Notes under the pieces: model-generated | Told to the model about the DNA's origin: nothing | Database searches by the model: none | The model's input: only the letters and a program-made list of their open reading frames with translations | Assembly (NCBI GenBank): GCA_943787265.1 | Contig: CALSLT010000031.1 | Span: 119,002-183,001, forward strand | Reading direction: 5' to 3' | Source: an uncultured Planctomycetaceae bacterium | GTDB taxonomy: Bacteria; Planctomycetota; Planctomycetia; Planctomycetales; Planctomycetaceae | DNA length: 64,000 bases | Made by a program: the position numbers and the translations under genes | In this document: positions 1 to 7,658 of the stretch, one piece after another | Position numbering within the stretch: position 1 is the first letter of the stretch | How the letters are laid out: each line of letters begins with the position of its first letter

Positions 1-1260
1 CGACCAGACGATTCTGGCGACGCCGTCGTCCGCCGAAACTGCCCCAGCTTGTTTCAACGACTTTCCATCCGCCGCGACGACGGAGACCACCGGCAAAGCT
101 GGCGTCCCGGGCGGCCAGGCTGACGCTTCGATTCTCAGACGTTCGCCTTTTTTCGCCGTGAATCGGAAGAAGTCTCGATCGGTCGCCGACTCGAATTGGC
201 CGTACAGAACGCTCGGAACAACGATCGTTTGAGACTTACTGTCTTCGTCATTCGGCTCTTGCTCGACGCTGGGTGGATGCTCATCAATGCTGAGAGTCAA
301 CGGCCAGACCATCGGTTCGAAAACTGTCCATTGATTCGCTGAGGCTGCCCGCTGTGGAAGAACCAGTCCGAGTGCCTCAGTCAGATCTACACGATCTCCG
401 GCTAAGTGCAGAACTTGCAGATCGTTCGCGGCGAGCGTCGCTCGCGAGACTCCGCCTGGCAGCGTCATTCGAGGAAACGGTTCTGGCCGAATGTTGATTC
501 GATAAACGTGAGCGGGATCGCCTCCGAACGTCACGTTTGAAATGCGCAGGACGAACTCCGCAGTCGACTTCGACCAGAAGACGAGCACCGGATCAGTGCC
601 GACGTGAGCGAGTTCCGCATCGACCTTTCGCCCGCCCGAATCAAGTAGCTCAACGACCGGGTCGAGTCGCGATCCGAGGCGGCCAGCGATGACCTCGCAT
701 GAGATGACCTGTCCGGCTTCAGCGGTAAATCGGAAGCAGTCGACGTCACGTTCGCCATAAATCTGCCCGTTGATGGTTACCGGCAGTTTGATTGGCTCAG
801 CATTCTCGATCGTCGAGTTTGACTCGGATTCAACGAACTCGGGCAGGTCACCAATCAAGAATGGTCGCGACGCCGTGCCGCCCTGTGCGCAGTTCACTCG
901 CCAGTACGCAGGCCCGAGTTGTGCATCCGCATCGATCGTCAATTCTGACGCCCACTCGCGCGGGTAAGTAATCGGCGTGATCGTCGGCTCTCGCTTCGGC
1001 GATGGTTCGCTGTTGGCGATGACCTGTTCGGTCAGTTTCCCCCCCTTCGAGATTCCCTTTCCAGTAACCACGAAGTCGGTGCCCGGAGGAATGCACTCAG
1101 CGCCGACTCGAACTTTCACCGTCGTGCCCCGCTGCGCGCCCGCAGGAAAGATGTGCGAACTCGATGGCGAGTACCCCGGCTTCGGCTGCGCGAAAACACT
1201 GCCGCCGCTAAGCAACGAGAAAGCGAAAGCGAGGCCGGCAACCTGACGAAGAATCTTCAC
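1..1260 (-). CDS. Secreted PPC-domain protein, C-terminus cut by window edge
   Basis: The minus frame is open from 1260 to base 1, so about 420 residues are visible and the end is missing. GTG at 1260 is chosen because GGGAGAG lies just upstream and the protein then opens with a typical Sec signal (MKILRQVAGLAFAFSLL) ending near ...GGSVFA; an in-frame ATG at 1287 is the alternative. A TIG-like beta domain follows at about residues 25-125. Two PPC (bacterial pre-peptidase C-terminal) domains follow, with motifs DVDCFRFTAEAGQ and DRDFFRFTAKKGE; the second is preceded by the usual QEPNDED. These domains are non-catalytic, so a binding or structural extracellular role is likely. It lies downstream of the DUF1549 and DUF1501 genes and resembles the PPC protein at 14319-16649. 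The family call is firm; the function is unknown. Confidence 0.8.
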   Translation of the reverse strand, partial: MKILRQVAGLAFAFSLLSGGSVFAQPKPGYSPSSSHIFPAGAQRGTTVKVRVGAECIPPGTDFVVTGKGISKGGKLTEQVIANSEPSPKREPTITPITYPREWASELTIDADAQLGPAYWRVNCAQGGTASRPFLIGDLPEFVESESNSTIENAEPIKLPVTINGQIYGERDVDCFRFTAEAGQVISCEVIAGRLGSRLDPVVELLDSGGRKVDAELAHVGTDPVLVFWSKSTAEFVLRISNVTFGGDPAHVYRINIRPEPFPRMTLPGGVSRATLAANDLQVLHLAGDRVDLTEALGLVLPQRAASANQWTVFEPMVWPLTLSIDEHPPSVEQEPNDEDSKSQTIVVPSVLYGQFESATDRDFFRFTAKKGERLRIEASAWPPGTPALPVVSVVAADGKSLKQAGAVSADDGVARIVWS

Positions 1261-1374
1261 TGGGCTCTCCCGATTACTAACCGTCATCTGGAGTCGAAAA
1301 GTTTCAACCACGAAATACACGAAAAAGAAAGCAATTAAGTTCTTGCTCTGCCACACGAGCAAGCGATTTTTGAT

Positions 1375-1442
1375 CTCACGCAAAGGCGCCAAGACGCAAA
1401 GGTCAGGATCGAAAACTTTGCGTCTTGGCGCCTTTGCGTGAG
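1375..1442. repeat. 27-bp perfect inverted repeat (long hairpin)
   Basis: The arm at 1375-1401 is exactly complementary to 1416-1442, with a 14-nt loop. The arm contains the motif AAGGCGCCAAGACGCAAAG, a type of intergenic repeat I recognise from many bacterial genomes. It sits between the end of the DUF1501 gene and the start of the PPC gene. No T-run follows either arm, so it is not a standard intrinsic terminator. Confidence 0.85.
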
Positions 1443-1443
1443 T

Positions 1444-1583
1444 ACTAGGCTCTATCCCTTAATTGCGGGCATGGCACTTGTGAGCCGTGACGCGTAAGCG
1501 GCCGGGCCCGGAAATCGTGGCCCGAGGCCTTACGGCCAGCGGCTCACTTTCTATTGACGGGCAATTAAGGGATAGAGCCTAGT
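1444..1583. repeat. 23-bp perfect inverted repeat enclosing a second palindromic element
   Basis: 1444-1466 and 1561-1583 are perfect reverse complements (arm core GCTCTATCCCTTAATTGC) about 94 bp apart. The enclosed DNA holds the GTGAGCCG palindromic element at 1480-1547. An outer 11-bp inverted pair, CAACCACGAAA at 1305-1315 and its complement at 1606-1616, flanks the whole set. The 376-bp gap between genes is therefore almost entirely nested dyad symmetry. No ORF with a credible start or family match is present. Confidence 0.85.
1480..1547 (+). repeat. Dispersed palindromic element, copy 1 (68 bp)
   Basis: The element begins GTGAGCCGTGACGCGTAA and ends CTTACGGCCAGCGGCTCAC, so the ends are imperfectly complementary around a GC-rich centre. 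A second copy lies at 12691-12756 in the opposite orientation. The outer arms are the same apart from single differences, while the centre differs in sequence and length. This identifies a mobile or REP-like intergenic repeat family. No associated transposase is visible. Confidence 0.8.
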
Positions 1584-1636
1584 TTATTTTCTTGTATTTA
1601 GTGTCTTTCGTGGTTGTAAAAAATGAGCATTGACGA

Positions 1637-2956
1637 CTAGCTGAACAACTCGTAAACCGGGCGTCCACCATCGGCCAGAGGCACGGGACGTCCCAGCGAA
1701 GTGTGCAGGACCTGTTCGTGATCGATTCCCAGGGCGTACAGAATCGTGGCGGCCATATCGGGAGCGGTGATGGGACGGTCGGCGACCTCACCAGCGATCT
1801 TGTCTGTGGCGCCGATGACCTGCCCGCCTTGAATACCCGCACCGGCCATGACGATCGAGAATGCGTTCGGCCAATGATCTCGTCCGAGCAGATCGTTGAT
1901 GCGTGGCGTGCGACCGAATTCTGTGCTGATCACGACCAGAGTTTTCTCCAGCATGCCTCGATCGGAGAGATCATTAAGCAGCGCCGGCACGGCCTGATCG
2001 AATGACGGACAAAGCAGCTCGCGCAGGCTGTAGGTGTTTTTGCGGTGCGTGTCCCAATGACCGTTTTCGACGGTGACGAAACGGCTTCCGGCTTCGACCA
2101 TTCGCCGAGCCAGCAGACAACATTGCCCGATGCTCGACATACCGTACTTCTCGCGAGTCGCTTCCGGTTCGCGCGTGATGTCGAACGCTTCTCGCGCCTT
2201 CTGCGACGTCATCAGACTCGCAGCCTTCTGGTAGAATTGATCAAGAGCCTGAACCTGTCGACCGGCACGCTCGGCTCCGGCTTCAAACTGGTTGAACGCT
2301 CGCAGAGCATCCTGACGTCGGCGGCTTCGATCGTCCGTGACGGATGTAGGCAGCGTGATGTCGCGAACCGCAAACTCGGGCGCGGCAGGGTCGGCTTCGA
2401 TGGTGAACGGTCCGTAACTCGGCCCCAGAAACGACGGACCGCCGCTGTTCAGAAAATTCGGCAATGAAATGTACGGCGGCAATGCTCCTGGTTTTCCGAG
2501 CTTCGCAACCATCGAGCCGACGCAGGGGTGATCGTTGTTGTTCTTGTTGTTCCCGTTGAAGTCGCCAACGCCCGGCTTCCTGCCGGTCATCATGGTGTGA
2601 AAGCCGCGGCCGTGATCGGAGTCTGAATGAGTCAGACTTCTCAGGATCGCGAACTTGTCGGCGACCGTCGCCGTTTGAGGAATGACGTCGCCCAGTTGGA
2701 TGCCCGGGACAGAAGTGCTGATCGGATCGAAGTCTCCGCGAATTCCCTGCGGCGCGTTCGGCTTCAGATCCCACATGTCCTGATGCGGCATTCCTCCGAC
2801 GATAAAGAGGAAGATGCAGTTGATGTCGTCGCGAGAGCCGGCATCCTTTGCGGGCGCGACTTGCTGAAGGTGCAGAATCTCGGCCATGCTCAGTCCGGCG
2901 ATCGAGCCCAGTTTGAGCAACTCGCGTCGGGTTGGTTTGTTGCCATGTCGATTCAT
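1637..2956 (-). CDS. DUF1501 family protein (Tat-exported)
   Basis: A 439-residue protein of the DUF1501 family, which belongs to the alkaline phosphatase/sulfatase superfamily clan. The start at 2956 gives MNRHGNKPTRRELLKLG, a twin-arginine signal; the longer open frame upstream runs into the preceding gene and is rejected. Family marks are the early stretch FIVGGMPHQDMWDLKP, then LAVLRSLTHSDSDHGRG-type text, VVISTEFGRTPRIN and GRDHWPNAFS near the C-terminus. It starts 7 nt after the DUF1549/1553 stop codon, so the two are co-transcribed. In this phylum DUF1501 and DUF1549/1553 genes usually sit side by side; the substrate is not known. Family call sure, activity unassigned. Confidence 0.93.
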   Translation of the reverse strand: MNRHGNKPTRRELLKLGSIAGLSMAEILHLQQVAPAKDAGSRDDINCIFLFIVGGMPHQDMWDLKPNAPQGIRGDFDPISTSVPGIQLGDVIPQTATVADKFAILRSLTHSDSDHGRGFHTMMTGRKPGVGDFNGNNKNNNDHPCVGSMVAKLGKPGALPPYISLPNFLNSGGPSFLGPSYGPFTIEADPAAPEFAVRDITLPTSVTDDRSRRRQDALRAFNQFEAGAERAGRQVQALDQFYQKAASLMTSQKAREAFDITREPEATREKYGMSSIGQCCLLARRMVEAGSRFVTVENGHWDTHRKNTYSLRELLCPSFDQAVPALLNDLSDRGMLEKTLVVISTEFGRTPRINDLLGRDHWPNAFSIVMAGAGIQGGQVIGATDKIAGEVADRPITAPDMAATILYALGIDHEQVLHTSLGRPVPLADGGRPVYELFS

Positions 2957-2963
2957 GCTGGCC

Positions 2964-5384
2964 TCACCGGACAAACAGAAAGTCATAGGAATTAAGCATC
3001 GCCCACATGAGATCCTCGGCGGCCTGCCGTCGATCACTCTGGGAGAATATTTTTGCGGCCGCAGCCCGCTCGCGAGCATTCGGCGGACGCCCCCAGGCAG
3101 CCAGGGCAAAGTCATCGAGAATCTCGTCGGACGACTTGGTACTCGCTGTGAGTTTCGAAATCCGACCGCGTGATGACGACAGCTTCGCCGCGATTTCTGG
3201 AGCGTTCATCAGGTGCAACGCCTGCGACATTGTCGGCGCTCCGGATTTGCCACATTCGCAAGGCGACTGTCGCGATGATCGCCCGAACGTATCCAGAAAG
3301 TAGGACGGAAAGCGGTTATCCCAGACCTGAATCGCGCGAGTGCCGGCCGGCATGCCTGGGAAGTCTTCGGGCGAGTTGGTCACATCGCAAATTGCGTCAA
3401 GCAGCACTTCGGCGGGAAGTCGTTCTTCCAGGTAGTGTGAAAAATTCTGTTCGTCACGCTGATTGGAAACGTTCGACCGACTGGCAAGCTGGTACGTCTC
3501 CGAATTCAGAATCAGCCGCATGACGGCCTTCAGATTGAATCCGCTGTCAAGAACCTGGTGAGTTAAGTAGTCGAGCAACGGTTCGTTGGAAGCCGGATTG
3601 GTTGAACGCAGGTCGTCAACCGGTTCGACCAGTCCTCGTCCCAGAAACTGCTTCCAGAGTCGGTTTGCCACGAGCCTCGCGAACATCGGATTTTCCGGAG
3701 CGGTCATCCAGTCAGCCAGTTGGACTCTGGGGTCCGCAGCGGTCGTGTCAATCGGCGCTCCACCGGGTGGACGTGTCACGACAACGTTGTCGGTCTGCGG
3801 CATTTTTGTCGGTCGGTATCCCGCATGAAAAACCAGGTCGCGAGTCGGCGACAGCTTCTTCCGTTGCAGTCCGTTGAAGAAACCGGACATCCCGTAGAAA
3901 TCGTCCTGGCCCCATTTTTCGAACGGATGATGATGACACTGAGCGCAGTCCATGCGAACGCCCAGGAACGCCTGACTAACACCCCGAGTCAGCTCGTCCG
4001 GAGTCCGCATCGCTCGGTAGAAGTTGACCGGTCCGTACTTTCCAGACACCCCCGTGGCCGTCAGCAATTCGCGAACCCACTGGTCGTAGGGCACGTCGTC
4101 GGCGATTTGCTTTCTCAGCCACTGATGGAATTCATAAGCGCCCCGTTCACCGAGCAGTTTTCGATCAACCAGCAGAATGTCCGCCCACTTCAGCGTCTGA
4201 AAATCGGCAAACTCTTCGCCATCAAGCAACGCATCGATCGTCCGGCTTCGTTTGTCCGGCGAGTCGTCGGCCAGAAACGCGGTCACCTCGTCAGGAGTGG
4301 GCAGCCGCCCCTGAACTCGCAGGCTGGTACGACGCAGAAAGGTGGCATCGTCGGACAGTTCGGACGGAAGAATGCCGAGCCGCCGCAACTCCCGCCAAAC
4401 CATCCGGTCAATCGAGTTGTCGGGCGATGCGGGGAACGTTCCAGCCGGCACTTCCTGCGGGACAAGCATCCGAGCGGCCGCGACCTGTCCCATATAGTTG
4501 ACGGTGATGGCGGCCGGGCCGGGCACGGTTCCCGTGTGAACGAGGCCGCCCGGTTCAACGTCCGCAACGACCGGCGAGTTGGTGCTGTAAGACGCGGCGT
4601 CAGTGACGTCTCTGGTTGAGCCGTCCGAGTAAACCGCGGTCACCAGCAACTGCTGTTCGGCCGAGCGTCCGAGAACTCGGTCGGCAGGTTCAACACGAAC
4701 CGAAGCCACGGTTGGAGCCGAATCGTCGCCCCACGGCATCCCCTGCCGAATCCAGTTGCTGAGCAGTTGGTGATCGGGCGAGTCCGGCTGACATCGCCGA
4801 CCGCCGCCATGAGCCGTTACTCCGATCGCTTTGAGAATCAGCAGACTGTTCTCGGGATCGCCGGTGAAGATTCGTCGTCCGCGCGACTCTCGACTGAGCG
4901 ACGCAAAATCTGCCTGCGCATCAAATCCAAACACCGACAATTTAAAACCGTTCTGCCCCGAAGCCTTGCCATGACACCCGCCACTGTTGCAACCGAGTTT
5001 GGAAAACAGTGGCACGACATCATTCACAAAATGAACCGGATGAATCGACGACGCCCCTTCGACGACGACGGGAACTCGCAGCGTTTCATTTTCGAAGCGG
5101 ACGATGACTTCCGTATTGCCATTCTGAATTGCTGAAAGCACCGAGCCGCTCAGTCTTGCGTTTTCTTCTGAGGCCAACTGCAGGGCAGCCTCGCGTGTAA
5201 CATCAATCTCACGCCCGTCTCTGAGGACTGTGACCAGAATCTGCTGCCGCCGACTAGCCGCACTCAATCGAATCGGATTTGGTGAGACACTCAGAACTGG
5301 CTTTCTGACAGACGTCTGCGCATTGACGGTCGCGGCGGAAAGCCCAACCAGACAACCGAGCAGAATTATTCGCGCAGAAACCAT
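2964..5384 (-). CDS. DUF1549/DUF1553 planctomycete cytochrome-like protein
   Basis: An 806-residue secreted protein; the signal peptide is about residues 1-22 (MVSARIILLGCLVGLS...). An Ig-like (BIG2-type) segment at about 30-110 is followed by the haem-like motif CNSGGCH (C132, C137, H138; a CX4CH spacing). A second Ig-like region follows, then DUF1549 with a classical CAQCH at about residue 480, and DUF1553 at the C-terminus ending MLNSYDFLFVR. Two c-type haems are therefore predicted. It is the first gene of a minus operon with DUF1501 and the PPC protein. Members are abundant in planctomycetes and proposed to act in extracellular redox or polymer breakdown, but no reaction is established. 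Its paralogue here is 16658-18904. Confidence 0.93.
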   Translation of the reverse strand: MVSARIILLGCLVGLSAATVNAQTSVRKPVLSVSPNPIRLSAASRRQQILVTVLRDGREIDVTREAALQLASEENARLSGSVLSAIQNGNTEVIVRFENETLRVPVVVEGASSIHPVHFVNDVVPLFSKLGCNSGGCHGKASGQNGFKLSVFGFDAQADFASLSRESRGRRIFTGDPENSLLILKAIGVTAHGGGRRCQPDSPDHQLLSNWIRQGMPWGDDSAPTVASVRVEPADRVLGRSAEQQLLVTAVYSDGSTRDVTDAASYSTNSPVVADVEPGGLVHTGTVPGPAAITVNYMGQVAAARMLVPQEVPAGTFPASPDNSIDRMVWRELRRLGILPSELSDDATFLRRTSLRVQGRLPTPDEVTAFLADDSPDKRSRTIDALLDGEEFADFQTLKWADILLVDRKLLGERGAYEFHQWLRKQIADDVPYDQWVRELLTATGVSGKYGPVNFYRAMRTPDELTRGVSQAFLGVRMDCAQCHHHPFEKWGQDDFYGMSGFFNGLQRKKLSPTRDLVFHAGYRPTKMPQTDNVVVTRPPGGAPIDTTAADPRVQLADWMTAPENPMFARLVANRLWKQFLGRGLVEPVDDLRSTNPASNEPLLDYLTHQVLDSGFNLKAVMRLILNSETYQLASRSNVSNQRDEQNFSHYLEERLPAEVLLDAICDVTNSPEDFPGMPAGTRAIQVWDNRFPSYFLDTFGRSSRQSPCECGKSGAPTMSQALHLMNAPEIAAKLSSSRGRISKLTASTKSSDEILDDFALAAWGRPPNARERAAAAKIFSQSDRRQAAEDLMWAMLNSYDFLFVR

Positions 5385-5703
5385 GCGGTGCCTTCAACAG
5401 CAAACGCGTCTGAGTGTTTAATCAACAGCCAACGAGTGTATCAGGTTTTGCTGATGCGACTCAATCTGCCCTTCAGATTACCGCGCCGAACATGTGGGCA
5501 GGCCAGTAGATTCAGCACTCGTCGTCCGAGTTGATCGCCCGTATCGATAACGCGTATGCGAAACCGAATCGCGAAACCGACGGGCATGGTGCGAAACCAG
5601 ACCAGCAAACTTGTGATCTTGCGAGAAGGTTGTGATCTTTGTCGCATAGTCGAATTGGTTTCGAACTGACAGGCTTGATACTCGGTAGCGAGGGTGTGCT
5701 GCG
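5385..5703. promoter_or_regulatory. Divergent intergenic region with short direct repeats
   Basis: This 319-bp gap separates the DUF1549/1553 gene (minus) from the L7/L12-like gene (plus), so it should carry both promoters. GCGAAACC occurs three times (5558, 5571, 5591) and TTGTGATCTT twice (5611, 5630, spaced 19 bp). Such phased direct repeats could be regulator sites, but no -10/-35 pair could be assigned with confidence. Confidence 0.4.
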
Positions 5704-6120
5704 ATGGCTCAGGAAGACTTCGAGGAAGAGATCCGCCAATTGCTGGATTCAGGCAACAAGATTCAGGCAATCAAAGTTTACCGCGAACATACAGGCGCCG
5801 GATTGGCCGAAGCAAAGGACGCCGTCGAAGCCTTCGCTGGGGGCGGTGATCTCGACGGCAGTTCCCAAAGTTCGCGTGCCCCGGTAGACGATCCCGAACT
5901 GCTCGAAGAGGTGAAAGAACTGCTCGGTCAGGGAAACACGCTGCCTGCCGTCAAGCTGGTTCGCGAGCGGACTGGACGCAGCCTGAAAGAGTCGAAAGAG
6001 ATCGTCGATCAAATCGGTGTCGACAGCGGCCTGACGTCGCCATCAGGTTCTGGATGTCTGGGAGCCGTGCTTCTCGCCGCGTCCGTTCCACTGGGCGCAG
6101 CCTGGACCATCTTTTCGTAA
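5704..6120 (+). CDS. Small protein with two L7/L12 C-terminal-like repeats
   Basis: A 138-residue protein. Residues 5-45 and 65-105 are two copies of a helix-turn unit resembling the C-terminal domain of ribosomal protein L7/L12 (GNKIQAIKVYREHTGAGLAE and GNTLPAVKLVRERTGRSLKE). The tail, about 117-137, is hydrophobic (GCLGAVLLAASVPLGAAW) and could be a membrane anchor. It is not the ribosomal stalk protein: it lacks the dimerising N-domain and there are no ribosomal genes nearby. It is followed 56 nt later by a sulfatase gene on the same strand, but a functional link is unclear. Fold assignment is good; role unknown. Confidence 0.75.
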   Translation: MAQEDFEEEIRQLLDSGNKIQAIKVYREHTGAGLAEAKDAVEAFAGGGDLDGSSQSSRAPVDDPELLEEVKELLGQGNTLPAVKLVRERTGRSLKESKEIVDQIGVDSGLTSPSGSGCLGAVLLAASVPLGAAWTIFS

Positions 6121-6176
6121 TGGCCAAAAGGCCTGGCTGATCGAAACAGCGTTCTGAACCAGGGATTGAATCAACG

Positions 6177-7658
6177 ATGAAGCGGCTCACGATTCTGTTA
6201 CTGACGCTGCTCGTCGCGAATGTGTGTCTGGCTAGCGAGCGACCGAACATTCTGTTGATCGTTTCGGAAGACAACGGTCCGGAGCTGGGGTGTTACGGCG
6301 ATCCGTACGCTCAGACACCGGTGCTGGATCATCTAGCAAAAACAGGCGTTCGATTTGCCAATGCGTTCGTACCGTATCCTGTTTGCAGTCCGTCTCGAGC
6401 GTGTTTTCTGACCGGACTATATCCGCATCAGAACGGGCAGCTTGGTCTGGCGACTCATAAGTTTGCGATGTTCGAAGGGACTCGCACGCTTCCGGCGATT
6501 CTGCAGAACAACGGCTACCGCACGGGCATGATCGGCAAGTTGCATGTAAATCCGGAGAAAGAATTCCCGTTTAATTATCGCAAGATCACCGGCGCAAATT
6601 TCGGTAGCCGCAACATGCGCAACTATGCAGATGCCGCTGCCGAGTTCTTCAAGCAGGATTCCGACGAACCGTTCTTCCTTTCGATCAACTATCCCGATGC
6701 CCATTTTCCACTGCATCGCCAGCAGTTCGGATTGCCGGAAGTTCCAATCGAAGCCGACGACGTTCGTCCGTTGCCGTGGGTCGGAGTCAACTCACCTCGG
6801 CTGAGGCAATTCACCGCCGACTATTACAACTGCATCCGGCGGCTCGACGACGGAATCGGCATGCTCCTCGAACGGCTGAAAGAAAGTGGACATGCCGAGA
6901 ACACGCTGATTGTTTATATCGGCGATCATGGTGCTCAGTTCTCGCGAGGCAAGTGCTCGGTTTACGAAGCCGGGCTGCGGATTCCGATGATCGTTCGCTG
7001 GCCGGGAAATCAGGTTGCCGGAACAGTGCGCGACGAACTCGCATCGACACTCGATCTCGCCCCGACGTTTTTGACCGCGGCTGGGATTGATGTTCCGAGC
7101 GAACTGCCGGGACATGTTCTGCAGCCGCTGCTGACTGGCAAGCCTGCTCCAAATAATTGGCGAAAGCACATCGTCGGCTTCACGACGGGCGCCGCACCTG
7201 GCATCTTTTACTTTCAGCAATCGATCAGAGATTCACGGTACAAGCTCATTCTGAATCCGCTGGCCAAATCGCCCAACAACACAAACCTGTTCGCTGAGGC
7301 TTATCTCAAGCAATACAACTCGCACTTCGCAGCGGGCTCCACGGCTGAAGAAATTGCGAACACCCCGCAGACCATTCAGGATGCCTATCGCCGCTTCCTA
7401 ACTCCGCCGCCGTACGAACTGTACGATCTGAAGAACGACCCGCACGAATTCACCAACCTTGCGGACTCGTCATCGCACGCGGATATTAAGGCTCAGCTAA
7501 TCGTAGCGTTCCGAACGTGGCAGCAAACGACGTCCGATCCGTTTGCCGATGCAGTCAATCTCAAATCATTCACGCGTTCGCAGTTGGACGCGATCAATAC
7601 GAATTACCGTCGGGACAAGACGTTCCGCTGGCCCTACCTGGACAACTTCAGGCAATGA
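6177..7658 (+). CDS. Secreted type I sulfatase
   Basis: A 493-residue formylglycine sulfatase with signal peptide MKRLTILLLTLLVANVCLAS. The sulfatase signature CSPSRACFLTG places the cysteine converted to formylglycine at residue 70, and the metal-site stretches VSEDNGPELGCYGD and YIGDHGAQFSRGK are present. The SEDNGPELGCYG text resembles heparan/N-sulfoglucosamine-type sulfatases rather than classical arylsulfatases; that subfamily call is inference. The C-terminal YELYDLKNDPHEFTNLAD is typical. Its stop overlaps the start of the next gene (ATGA), so both are translated together, consistent with joint action on a sulfated glycan. An anaerobic or FGE-type maturase is needed and is not in this window. 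Confidence 0.93.
   Translation: MKRLTILLLTLLVANVCLASERPNILLIVSEDNGPELGCYGDPYAQTPVLDHLAKTGVRFANAFVPYPVCSPSRACFLTGLYPHQNGQLGLATHKFAMFEGTRTLPAILQNNGYRTGMIGKLHVNPEKEFPFNYRKITGANFGSRNMRNYADAAAEFFKQDSDEPFFLSINYPDAHFPLHRQQFGLPEVPIEADDVRPLPWVGVNSPRLRQFTADYYNCIRRLDDGIGMLLERLKESGHAENTLIVYIGDHGAQFSRGKCSVYEAGLRIPMIVRWPGNQVAGTVRDELASTLDLAPTFLTAAGIDVPSELPGHVLQPLLTGKPAPNNWRKHIVGFTTGAAPGIFYFQQSIRDSRYKLILNPLAKSPNNTNLFAEAYLKQYNSHFAAGSTAEEIANTPQTIQDAYRRFLTPPPYELYDLKNDPHEFTNLADSSSHADIKAQLIVAFRTWQQTTSDPFADAVNLKSFTRSQLDAINTNYRRDKTFRWPYLDNFRQ

Noticed and set aside
1375..1442. Intrinsic terminator
   Set aside because: The hairpin is strong but no T-run follows on either strand.
3720..4619. Open frame opposite the DUF1549/1553 gene
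   Set aside because: Shadow of a high-GC coding frame; no signal, motif or ribosome site. The same holds for 17294-18199.
5704..6120. Ribosomal protein L7/L12
   Set aside because: Two C-domain copies, no N-domain, a hydrophobic tail and no ribosomal neighbours.
7517..7654. Upstream extension of the fusion gene
   Set aside because: It lies inside the sulfatase gene and would put 46 non-signal residues before a good signal peptide; ATG at 7655 with ATGA overlap is better.
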